Below, piece by piece: positions 49,566 through 56,525 of a stretch of 64,000 nt of DNA; within the stretch, counting starts at the first letter, position 1, and every line of letters begins with the position of its first letter. The DNA lies in IMG/VR virus record IMGVR_UViG_3300037264_000690, positions 1 through 64,000 of that record. One strand, 5' to 3'. The translations under genes were made by a program, and so were the position numbers. Source of the stretch: a virus. A model generated the notes under the pieces. It was not told where the DNA came from. It saw only the letters and a list, made by a program, of their open reading frames with translations, and made no database searches.

Positions 49566-50020
49566 CTGACCATCGTTGGAACTGGAAAGGCGGCAAGAAA
49601 GCTGGGCTTGCCAGAAAGAAAGCTGCTGGTATCTGTGTAGATTGTACAAACGAGACCAATGGCTGTGTGAAGTGCGATGCTTGCCGGCAGCGAGAAAAAG
49701 CTGGTCACAAGAAGAGGCATTCTAAACTAAAGAATGAAGTCTTCGCTGCCTATGGTGGTTACCACTGCAACTGTCCCGGTTGTGGTGAAACACGACCAAA
49801 CTTCTTGCACATCGACCATGTCGACAATAACGGCGCCGAGCATCGCCGGCAGATGGGCGATCCAACTGGTGCCAACTTCTATTCATGGTTGAAGCAGCAT
49901 GGCTTCCCATTAGGTTTTCAAGTTCTGTGCGCAAACTGCAACTGGGCCAAGGGTCGATATGGTAAATGTCCTCACGTCGATGAGGTCGAGAAGATTGCTA
50001 AGATTCCGTTACACTACTAA
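49562..50020 (+). CDS. HNH endonuclease located at the beta' split
   Basis: 152 residues; ATG 49562 overlaps the polymerase stop (ATGA). Basic N-terminus with CVDCTNETNGCVKCDACR, then YHCNCPGCGETRPNFLHIDHVDNNG and LCANCNWAKGRYGKCPH: the same HNH family as the gene at 19675. It sits exactly where beta' is interrupted, so it may have caused or followed the split of the gene. Confidence 0.8.
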   Translation: MTDHRWNWKGGKKAGLARKKAAGICVDCTNETNGCVKCDACRQREKAGHKKRHSKLKNEVFAAYGGYHCNCPGCGETRPNFLHIDHVDNNGAEHRRQMGDPTGANFYSWLKQHGFPLGFQVLCANCNWAKGRYGKCPHVDEVEKIAKIPLHY

Positions 50021-50068
50021 TGGGTGAACAATGGGTAGACTTGGCAACACACAGAAATGAGGACTGCG

Positions 50069-50572
50069 ATGGGACTCAACCAACATCTGGTAGAACTTGC
50101 TCTGGCGAAACTCGCTAACGATCCTGCTCCATCTCAGGCACTGAATCTCAGTATGACGCCTGGTTTGCCGGGAGCTCCAGGAATGAGCGGGCCGAAGGGT
50201 CCGAGAGGCCCATTCTCGTTGGCCGGGCGTGGAGTTGATGCGCTTGGCGGAATGGCCATGAAACATCCGATGCTATCGATTAGTACGCCACTGGCTGCAT
50301 ACGGTGTGAAGAAGCTATACGACAAATACAACGAGCCGAGCGTCGACAAGCAAGCAAATTTGCCACCAGCTGCAACGCCTCCTGCGACCAATGCTGCACC
50401 AGTGGCCCCAGCACCGGCCGCTCAGTTTGGCAGTGTGGAGAATGCCCCAGTGCAACAGACGGAACAACCACAGATGCAGGTAACGACCAGCCAGGGTGCC
50501 GCCAACGTGCCCACTCCTGGTCAAGGCGCGGCCATGAAAGCTCCAGGACTCGTCAAGCCGGCCGGCAAATGA
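50069..50572 (+). CDS. Putative virion protein, 167 residues
   Basis: ATG 50069 (alternative 50057). A collagen-like segment (GLPGAPGMSGPKGPRGP, about 32-50), a hydrophobic helix and a VDKQA motif, then a Pro/Ala/Gln-rich tail like that of the first gene in the window. Between the two polymerase genes. Structural role inferred. Confidence 0.5.
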   Translation: MGLNQHLVELALAKLANDPAPSQALNLSMTPGLPGAPGMSGPKGPRGPFSLAGRGVDALGGMAMKHPMLSISTPLAAYGVKKLYDKYNEPSVDKQANLPPAATPPATNAAPVAPAPAAQFGSVENAPVQQTEQPQMQVTTSQGAANVPTPGQGAAMKAPGLVKPAGK

Positions 50573-50578
50573 TAGAAT
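50570..50578 (+). promoter_or_regulatory. Extended -10-like TGNTAGAAT motif, copy 4
   Basis: TGATAGAAT overlapping the stop of the 50069 gene and 43 bp upstream of the next gene. No clear -35. Confidence 0.45.
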
Positions 50579-50620
50579 CAACGGGTGTACTCCCTGAAGC
50601 CACAAAGCAAGGAAGTCAAA

Positions 50621-51649
50621 ATGAATGGACTTAACCCAAACCTTCTAGCTGCTGCAGTCACCAGCTTGCGAGAGAAGTATGGCAGCACGAAGGCGGCGTT
50701 CGTGCCTTCTGACGCTGCTGCTGGCGGTGGCGCCCCGCCTCCTGGTGATCCGGCTGCCGGCGGTGGTGCTCCGCCTCCACCTCCAGGTGATCCAAGCGCT
50801 GGTGGTGCTCCGCCGCCTGATCCAAGCATGGGCATGCCACCAGACGCTGGTGGTGGTGGCGCAATGCCTCCACCTCCTCCTGATCCAAGCATGGGCGGGG
50901 GCGGTGGTGCTGGCATGGCTGACCCTGCTTCCATCGCTGGACAGGTTGCCATGGGTGTCCAGCAGGGCATGGCGGCCACTGGCCTTCAGGGCAACAAAGG
51001 TGTCGGCCCCAACGGCAAGCCTGCCGTCAAGCCCGATATCAACACCATCGCCACCGACGTATTCCAGCTGAAGAAGATGCTCTTTGCCATTATGCGTCAC
51101 GCGAACATTGAGCTACCTCCAGACGTACTTGACGGTCCTAACCGCGATCCACAGACCGGTGCCCCGGCTGAGAGCCCGACTGGTGGCTCAGACGTTAGCC
51201 CTGGTGCCTCGATGCAGCAGAGCGCTATCAAGCCAATTGAGGCAATGCAGGGTGCCTTCCCCGGCGGCGGTGGAGGCGGTGGCGGTGATATGGGTGGTAT
51301 GGGCGGCGGCGCTCCGATGGGTGGAATGGGCGGTGGCATGGGCAAGCGATCGAGTGACCTTTTCACCAAGACTGTTGGTCGTGAGATCACACAGGCCATC
51401 ACCGGCGATAGCGTGCTATCGAAGGCAGCGGCCGTTGCCCTCATGTTCCGTCGTCGTAACGAAACCGGCATGGACAAGGCAGGTATCGTGTCTAGCAATC
51501 CAATGACTGATTTTAGTATCGGTAAGGATGATGGCACGATTGACAAGACGATTGAAGGTATGCCAATCTCCAATTCTGCCCGTGAGAAGGCACATCGTCT
51601 TCGGAAAGTCATCCACGGTTTTACTTCACAGCAGCGTGTCCTTAGTTGA
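50621..51649 (+). CDS. Putative virion protein with Gly/Pro-rich repeats, 342 residues
   Basis: ATG 50621 after AAGGAAG. A short N-terminal helix with REKYGSTKAAF, then about 85 residues of PPP/GGG/DPS repeats, a helical core (about 95-165), a second Gly/Met-rich segment (about 215-245) and a helical C-terminus. No family recognised. Context and composition suggest a structural or neck/tail-associated protein. Confidence 0.55.
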   Translation: MNGLNPNLLAAAVTSLREKYGSTKAAFVPSDAAAGGGAPPPGDPAAGGGAPPPPPGDPSAGGAPPPDPSMGMPPDAGGGGAMPPPPPDPSMGGGGGAGMADPASIAGQVAMGVQQGMAATGLQGNKGVGPNGKPAVKPDINTIATDVFQLKKMLFAIMRHANIELPPDVLDGPNRDPQTGAPAESPTGGSDVSPGASMQQSAIKPIEAMQGAFPGGGGGGGGDMGGMGGGAPMGGMGGGMGKRSSDLFTKTVGREITQAITGDSVLSKAAAVALMFRRRNETGMDKAGIVSSNPMTDFSIGKDDGTIDKTIEGMPISNSAREKAHRLRKVIHGFTSQQRVLS

Positions 51650-51657
51650 GAGACATA

Positions 51658-51909
51658 ATGATCCTTCAGTTGCATGACAAACTCCAGAAGCCGCTGGTCA
51701 TCAAGGCCACGCGGCTTCTGGCTACTTATGATGATGGCACTCCATTCGCGCTAATTGTGGAGGTCGTCCCTGGTCACGTTCGCGTTTTCCGTGCTGGTGA
51801 CCCAGACTTTAACGACCGACTCAGACAAGCGGCTATTGACCGTTCAGTCATCGTCGATAAGCTCGAACCAGCCAATCCCACGGCCCATCCCAGTCGTCTA
51901 ATTTACTAG
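51658..51909 (+). CDS. Hypothetical protein, 83 residues
   Basis: ATG 51658 (a TTG at 51646 overlaps the previous stop). Small beta-type fold (LVIKATRLLATYDDGTPFALIVEVV) and a C-terminal helix. Ends in TAG just before a GYGTCATTAT motif. Unknown function. Confidence 0.5.
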   Translation: MILQLHDKLQKPLVIKATRLLATYDDGTPFALIVEVVPGHVRVFRAGDPDFNDRLRQAAIDRSVIVDKLEPANPTAHPSRLIY

Positions 51910-51916
51910 GCCAAAC

Positions 51917-51929
51917 GTGTCATTATCTA
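51917..51929 (+). promoter_or_regulatory. GYGTCATTAT motif, copy 4
   Basis: GTGTCATTATCTA lies only a few bases upstream of a terminator hairpin (51932), so if it is a promoter element, the transcript would meet a terminator at once (attenuation). Confidence 0.45.
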
Positions 51930-51931
51930 AT

Positions 51932-51966
51932 AGCCAAGCGGTATACCTGCTTGGCTGTTTCTTTTT
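51932..51966 (+). terminator. Intrinsic terminator or attenuator
   Basis: An 8-bp stem (51932-51939 with 51949-51956) followed by GTTTCTTTTT. Confidence 0.8.
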
Positions 51967-51999
51967 CTAGCTCAAGGGTTGAAGACACAGGAGGTTAAC

Positions 52000-52374
52000 A
52001 TGAACCTTCGCACCACACCGTTTCTAGAACTCATCAACGCGTTCATCGAGCTGGAGGGATTATCATGGGTAGAGCAGTCAATTAGAGAGGAAAGAGAGGA
52101 TCGTAGTTATACGTTGCTAGGAGCACTGTCGTGGCTAAGCAGAACCAGGCATAACAGCGGCAACCATGTCAGGCAACTTCAAGAACAAGGGGATTCAAGG
52201 GACTGGCCAGTCATCTTCTCTGAGCTGTTGCTGTATCAGGTGTATGACATCTACGGTTGTGGTGGGTGGAATCGGTATTACGTAGATGCTCATGGCGAGA
52301 TCAGGTTCAGTCACTATCACTCCATAAAAGATGATCAGATCAAAGCGGCTAAGCTGGGGTTCGATGTAAGGTAG
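52000..52374 (+). CDS. Hypothetical protein, 124 residues
   Basis: ATG 52000 after CAGGAGG. Helical N-terminus (FLELINAFIELEGLSWVEQ), basic middle, and an aromatic C-terminus (DIYGCGGWNRYYVDAHGEIRF). It lies between a terminator and another terminator, so it is a single-gene unit. No family recognised. Confidence 0.5.
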   Translation: MNLRTTPFLELINAFIELEGLSWVEQSIREEREDRSYTLLGALSWLSRTRHNSGNHVRQLQEQGDSRDWPVIFSELLLYQVYDIYGCGGWNRYYVDAHGEIRFSHYHSIKDDQIKAAKLGFDVR

Positions 52375-52381
52375 AATCAAG

Positions 52382-52424
52382 GGTGGGCACGGTCAACCGT
52401 GCCCACCTAGTTATTCTTTTTTAG
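52382..52424 (+). terminator. Intrinsic terminator directly before the beta' C-terminal gene
   Basis: An 11-bp perfect stem (52382-52392 with 52397-52407), a TCAA loop, and TTATTCTTTTTT. A TAGAAT element (52372-52377) lies just upstream, so this hairpin might also act as a leader attenuator for the polymerase gene. Confidence 0.8.
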
Positions 52425-52426
52425 GT

Positions 52427-54322
52427 ATGGAAGCCATGCTCCACACAACCGCAGGTCAGCTAGCTGTTAACGAACTCCTCCCAGAGGAGATGCGTGACCA
52501 TGCTCGCATCCTCGACAAGAAGGGCATCTCGCAACTCTTACAAGAGGTTGCCGAGAAGTACCCTGATAAGTACCGCGACATTGCTCATGGCTTATCCAAG
52601 GTCGGATATCATTCTGCTTATCACACTGGCGGACACAGCTTCGACTTGACGCACATGCGCACTGCTCGTGCGGCACTAACGGCCCGTCAGGAGATCGAGA
52701 CCAAGATTCAGCAGATCCACGCCAACCCGCATTTGTCACCCGAGATGAAGGACAATCAGGTCATCGAGCTGGCGTTGAGCCATCATCAACCATTGACCGA
52801 GGCCATTCTGCACGAAAGCAAGAAGGAGGGCAATCCCCTGGCCGAGCAAGTCACTGCTATCGGTCGTGGCAACCCGGTCAGTCTCAAGTCGCTGCGTGGT
52901 AGTGACCTCATGTATGTCGACCACAAGGATCGGCCCATTCCAATCCCGATCCTTCGCAGCTACTCTGAGGGCCTGGAGCCGGTCGAATATTACGCTGGCA
53001 CCTTCGGTGCTCGGAAGGGTGTCATGGACACCAAGTTCGCCACCCAGGATGCTGGTGCCCTGTCAAAGCAGTTCAACCAACTCGCCCATCGACTGGTCGT
53101 CACCAAGCACGATCATGACGACGCGAACCATCACGCTCATCAGGGCATGCCTGTCGAGTTGGATGATCCTGATAACGAGGGTGCTCTGCTGGCTTATCCA
53201 GCAGGCGGCTATCCTCGCAATACCGTCCTGCGGCCCAAGATCCTCTCGCACTTGAAGAGTCTGGGTCTGAAGAACATAGTCGTTCGCAGCCCTATCACTA
53301 CTGGTCCAATGGACGGTGGCCTGTACGCCAGAGATGTTGGCTATCGCGAGCGTGGTGGTATTGCGCCACTTGGAGATAACATTGGCATCGCCGCCGCCCA
53401 GGCGCTTTCCGAACCATTGGCACAAGCTCAGCTCTCGTCGAAGCACTCCGGCGGTATTGTCGGTGCGGCTAAGGGTGTCAGTGGCTTCAAGTTAATCAAC
53501 CAGCTCACCCAGGTGCCTAAGACCTTCAAGGGTGGTGCTGCTCATGCCCAACTTGATGGCCGTGTTAGTGACATTGAAGTAGCGCCACAAGGCGGTAACT
53601 ACATCGTCATCGGCGGCCAGCGACACTACGTTGGCACTGGTTACGACCCCAAGGTTAAGCGTGGGGATGAAGTCGAGGCTGGCGACGTGATCTCTGATGG
53701 CACTCCTAACCCAGCTGAAATTGTCAGGCATAAGGGCATCGGTGAAGGCCGTCGCTATTTCGTCGACTCCTTCCGCAATGCCTATAAGGAGTCTGGTCTG
53801 CCGCATCACCGTCGGAACATTGAAGTCATGGCTCGTGGCTTGATTGACCACGTTCGGCTAACTGAGGAGCATGGTCAGTATGTGCCAGGCGACATTGTGT
53901 CCTATAGCCGACTTGAGCATTCATATAAGCCGCGTGAGGGCAGCCTTCAGGGTGATCCGAAGCGAGCCATGAATCATTATCTGGAGAAACCAGTCCTGCA
54001 CTACTCGATCGGCACTAAGATTCGACCCAGCACTGTAAACACATTGCAGCAGTACGGCATCAAGAACGTCGTGGCTCATCCAGAGCCACCACCGTTTGAG
54101 CCGGAAATGATTCGTGGCATGGAGAACCTGAGTCATGATCCGGACTGGATGGTTCGCTTCCTTGGGTCATATCAGGAGAAGAATCTACTGCGCGGTGTTC
54201 ACCGTGGAGACATCAGTGAGGAGAAAGGCACCAGCTATGTGCCAGCACTGTCACGTGCAGTTGACTTTGGCAAGGTTGGGCCTGTGCAACCGTGGAAGCC
54301 GAGTTCGATCCTCAAGTCTTGA
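52427..54322 (+). CDS. rpoC: RNA polymerase beta' subunit, C-terminal half
   Basis: 631 residues, ATG 52427 or 52436. It continues beta' where the fusion gene ends: TTAGQLAVNELLP and LDKKGISQLL match E. coli RpoC near residue 620; GTFGARKGVMDTKFATQDAGAL is the bridge helix; GDNIGIAAAQALSEPLAQAQL is the trigger-loop region (GIIAAQSIGEPGTQL in bacteria); later strands follow RpoC order. The catalytic Mg2+ motif lies in the other gene, so the two products must assemble. The C-terminus is shorter than bacterial RpoC. It is 2.9 kb from the first half and separated by five genes and two terminators. Confidence 0.9.
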   Translation: MEAMLHTTAGQLAVNELLPEEMRDHARILDKKGISQLLQEVAEKYPDKYRDIAHGLSKVGYHSAYHTGGHSFDLTHMRTARAALTARQEIETKIQQIHANPHLSPEMKDNQVIELALSHHQPLTEAILHESKKEGNPLAEQVTAIGRGNPVSLKSLRGSDLMYVDHKDRPIPIPILRSYSEGLEPVEYYAGTFGARKGVMDTKFATQDAGALSKQFNQLAHRLVVTKHDHDDANHHAHQGMPVELDDPDNEGALLAYPAGGYPRNTVLRPKILSHLKSLGLKNIVVRSPITTGPMDGGLYARDVGYRERGGIAPLGDNIGIAAAQALSEPLAQAQLSSKHSGGIVGAAKGVSGFKLINQLTQVPKTFKGGAAHAQLDGRVSDIEVAPQGGNYIVIGGQRHYVGTGYDPKVKRGDEVEAGDVISDGTPNPAEIVRHKGIGEGRRYFVDSFRNAYKESGLPHHRRNIEVMARGLIDHVRLTEEHGQYVPGDIVSYSRLEHSYKPREGSLQGDPKRAMNHYLEKPVLHYSIGTKIRPSTVNTLQQYGIKNVVAHPEPPPFEPEMIRGMENLSHDPDWMVRFLGSYQEKNLLRGVHRGDISEEKGTSYVPALSRAVDFGKVGPVQPWKPSSILKS

Positions 54323-54347
54323 CAGACGTATATCAATGCGGCATAAT
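54319..54347 (+). promoter_or_regulatory. Strong sigma70 promoter before the tRNA-Asn region
   Basis: TTGACA (54319-54324), a 17-bp spacer and CATAAT (54342-54347), overlapping the rpoC stop. It faces the structured RNA and tRNA. It implies use of host RNA polymerase for this unit. Confidence 0.75.
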
Positions 54348-54373
54348 ACACCTAGTTCTTGGTTTCTGGTTTG

Positions 54374-54415
54374 GCCTGGCGGTGGGTAACGGAGTGCGGG
54401 CACCCGCCGCCAGGC
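54374..54415 (+). other. Large GC-rich hairpin
   Basis: A 14-bp stem (54374-54387 with 54402-54415, one G-T pair) right after the promoter, without a T-run. It could be a leader structure or a factor-dependent terminator. Confidence 0.6.
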
Positions 54416-54438
54416 ACCCCTAAAATACACGTCTCATA

Positions 54439-54451
54439 GCGTCATTATTAA
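54439..54451 (+). promoter_or_regulatory. GYGTCATTAT motif, copy 5
   Basis: GCGTCATTATTAA between the hairpin at 54374 and the structured RNA. A short inverted repeat (GTCATA/TATGAC) follows near 54475-54493. Confidence 0.5.
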
Positions 54452-54516
54452 GTAGGGCCACTTATCCGGCATCGTGTCATAGTTGTTTATGACATGGGGT
54501 AGTGGTATCATTGAAT

Positions 54517-54684
54517 CAGCTCTTGGTCTAACGGCAAGACGTTCGAACCTCAACCAGCTGCGGCTAGCTCAGCCGCGATAAGCGAACCAGGTGGAGTCGA
54601 AGTAGCCCGTTTGAGCAACGGCAGTGAAAAGCCCCACCTGCAACAGAGGGTTCGGAAAATCCGGGTTCGACTCCCGGCGGGCAT
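54517..54684 (+). ncRNA. Structured RNA with tRNA-like 3' end
   Basis: The 3' part has a T-arm (CCGGG, TTCGACT, CCCGG at 54661-54677) and CGGGC, which can pair with GCCCG at 54605, making a tRNA-like end with a 5-bp acceptor. Upstream are nested stems: 54560-54565 with 54571-54576, 54583-54588 with 54649-54654, and 54588-54594 with 54634-54640. A D-arm-like GTCTAACGGCAAGAC lies near 54526. It is not a normal tRNA; an intron-bearing tRNA, tmRNA-like or novel RNA are options. Confidence 0.4.
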
Positions 54685-54732
54685 CTTTCACTATGATGCG
54701 ACACTGCAAGAAGCATGGCATGATTTGATTAC

Positions 54733-54804
54733 GGTCCCGTAGCTCAGCGGCAGAGCGATTGCCTGTTAAGCAATAGTGCCTGGGTTCGAGTCCCAGCGGG
54801 GCCT
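54733..54804 (+). tRNA. tRNA-Asn(GTT)
   Basis: A normal cloverleaf: acceptor GGTCCCG/CGGGGCC (one G-T), D-stem GCTC/GAGC, anticodon arm ATTGC-CTGTTAA-GCAAT with anticodon GTT, T-arm CTGGG-TTCGAGT-CCCAG. No encoded CCA. It shows that this phage can carry normal tRNAs, in contrast to the atypical ones at 4503-4849. Confidence 0.9.
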
Positions 54805-54829
54805 CTCATGGCGATCTTTCGGTAACAAG

Positions 54830-54855
54830 GCGACCGAAAGGTCGCTTTTTTTTTT
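54830..54855 (+). terminator. Intrinsic terminator after tRNA-Asn
   Basis: A 6-bp stem (54830-54835 with 54840-54845) on a GAAA loop followed by ten T. Confidence 0.95.
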
Positions 54856-54875
54856 GTTGCGCCAGGAGAATTGTC

Positions 54876-55358
54876 ATGAAGATCAATTCAGTTGCGAACA
54901 TCGGTGATAGGGTCATCTTCCAGCAAAAGAAAGGTAAATACCGTCTAGCCAGTTGGCAGCACGGCTGGGAGGTGGTTGGCGTTACGAAGAACGTACATGA
55001 CATTGTTCACCGGATCATCATCTCGAAGGGGAAAGTTAAACGGACGTTGGAAATCTTCAAGGAGGCCACCTATGTCGTGCCACCGCACCATCAAATCGCG
55101 CATTACGACGATGTGATTGCTAACTACTCCAATCTGGTAGTGGTCCGTCATCGTGGGACTGAACCACCAAAATATCGGCTCCTTTGTGTTGACTGCCATG
55201 CGGTCGTCAGTGTGACGCAGCAGTACACCGAATCATTCGAGCTGGTGTTAAGTAATGGCAGCATTGATGGTTCTAAACCGTACATCGAAGATAGCTCTGA
55301 GAAGGTTGGCTGCGAGTGTGATGGCAGACACTACGAGATTGAGTACGAACCCTATTGA
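54876..55358 (+). CDS. Hypothetical protein, 160 residues
   Basis: ATG 54876 after CAGGAGAA. Beta-rich N-terminus (NIGDRVIFQQKKGKYRLASWQ), a middle YVVPPHHQIAHYDDVIAN, then CVDCHAVVSV and a CECDGRHYEIEYE end, possibly a metal site. No family recognised. Confidence 0.5.
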   Translation: MKINSVANIGDRVIFQQKKGKYRLASWQHGWEVVGVTKNVHDIVHRIIISKGKVKRTLEIFKEATYVVPPHHQIAHYDDVIANYSNLVVVRHRGTEPPKYRLLCVDCHAVVSVTQQYTESFELVLSNGSIDGSKPYIEDSSEKVGCECDGRHYEIEYEPY

Positions 55359-55367
55359 GGATGAACC

Positions 55368-55793
55368 ATGCGTCGCGTTGTAGCAACCGTTATGGTGTCG
55401 TGTGATGGTGCCAAGCATCGCGTTGGCTTATGTCGTGACGGTAGCTTCATCTACTACAATCACACCGCCATTCACGTCCGTCGTTATCGCTTGCTGGCTG
55501 AAATTGGCGCAGCCACGCCCATATGTCTGAGTTTTTACAAAGACAGAGCCAGCGAATTAATCGTCTACCCTGACATTTCAGAGGTCAACAAGAATCGACG
55601 ATTCCGGGAAGCGATTCGTCGTGTGCAATTGCAGCGTATAACCCTTAACCTTACTCGTAAAAGTGCTGCTACGTTAAAGCCGGTGCCTGTCAAGCAGCTA
55701 CGCCGTAGTTGTTTTCGAAAGTCAAAATCTGCAATCTGGTGGTCTGTTGATGGACGGCCTCGACGACGGAAAGTGTGGGAAGTGTCACAGTGA
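55368..55793 (+). CDS. Unknown protein of the MoxR-locus small family (copy C), 141 residues
   Basis: ATG 55368 after GAGGA. The N-terminal part KHRVGLCRDGSFIYY ... VRRYRLLAEIGAATPICLSF matches the pattern of the genes at 37656 and 38224. The C-terminal half is very basic. Far from the MoxR genes, so the family has a wider role than that operon alone. Confidence 0.5.
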   Translation: MRRVVATVMVSCDGAKHRVGLCRDGSFIYYNHTAIHVRRYRLLAEIGAATPICLSFYKDRASELIVYPDISEVNKNRRFREAIRRVQLQRITLNLTRKSAATLKPVPVKQLRRSCFRKSKSAIWWSVDGRPRRRKVWEVSQ

Positions 55794-55829
55794 GATCAGG
55801 ATTGATCTTGCAAACCAAGGAGGTGATTC

Positions 55830-56045
55830 GTGGCTCGATCTCAATTCGTCTGCCGGTTCTGTAATGACAAGGTTAGCACGGATGGAGCAATTTGCTTCAC
55901 CTGTCAAATGGAGGGCCGAAGTACAGAGCCGGGCATTCCCAGTGCGCATGATTACTTGGATATGGATTATCACGGGTTTAATCGTGAGCCCGAACAGTCG
56001 TCACATAATCAGTATCACGGAGATTCCATCCGTGATGACATCTGA
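55830..56045 (+). CDS. Small zinc-ribbon protein, 71 residues
   Basis: GTG 55830 with a near-perfect ribosome site (AAGGAGGTGA). CRFCNDKVSTDGAICFTC is a CxxC-CxxC ribbon; the rest is polar and acidic with several His. An overlapping frame from ATG 55750 also carries a KCGKCH motif, but its later part looks non-coding. Confidence 0.55.
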   Translation: MARSQFVCRFCNDKVSTDGAICFTCQMEGRSTEPGIPSAHDYLDMDYHGFNREPEQSSHNQYHGDSIRDDI

Positions 56046-56099
56046 TTAACACCAGCCGTCTCTTAAACTGAGCGGCAAACACTGAAAGGAAGACGCGGT

Positions 56100-56303
56100 A
56101 TGAGTATGCAACTGATCGAAAGCGTGATCAAGCAGCTTGATTACAATGAAGAGCTCCTCAAGACCCAACTGCAGGACATCGCACAGAAAAGGGCGAACGT
56201 CGTCAAGCTTATGGAAGGCCAACAGGCGCTAGACGTCAGCCTCAAGGCGATCGCCATCTGGCTGGACTCGCCTACGCTTTATCGGTGCAGAGTGGTCACC
56301 TGA
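56100..56303 (+). CDS. Small coiled-coil protein, 67 residues
   Basis: ATG 56100 after AAAGGAAG. One long amphipathic helix (about 5-55). Unknown function; a strong terminator follows 120 bp later. Confidence 0.5.
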   Translation: MSMQLIESVIKQLDYNEELLKTQLQDIAQKRANVVKLMEGQQALDVSLKAIAIWLDSPTLYRCRVVT

Positions 56304-56420
56304 GATTTTCAGTAAATCCAGGAAAAAGATGCAGGCTGATCGACAAAGGATTGGTGCACAGACACGGCATGCCTCACAGTACGACCATGAAGTATTCTTT
56401 GGTTGACTGACAAAAGCCCT

Positions 56421-56463
56421 GTCGGGTCGCTCTTCGGAGCGACCCGACTTGCCCATTTCTTTT
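56421..56463 (+). terminator. Strong intrinsic terminator
   Basis: A 12-bp perfect stem (56421-56432 with 56437-56448) on a TTCG loop, then TTGCCCATTTCTTTT. Confidence 0.9.
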
Positions 56464-56473
56464 AGCTATCCGC

Positions 56474-56479
56474 TATAAT
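56474..56479 (+). promoter_or_regulatory. -10-like TATAAT before the structural module
   Basis: TATAAT lies 47 bp upstream of the large gene at 56526, just after the terminator. The best -35 is TTGCCC 19 bp upstream, so this is a moderate sigma70-like candidate. Confidence 0.45.
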
Positions 56480-56525
56480 CCTCAATAGGTGATCTGCTGA
56501 CTTCTCAGTTCAAGGATGGACGGCT

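Noticed and set aside
55747-56049. Overlapping frame with KCGKCH motif
   Set aside because: Its later part looks like out-of-frame translation, while the frame from GTG 55830 has a near-perfect ribosome site and a full zinc ribbon.
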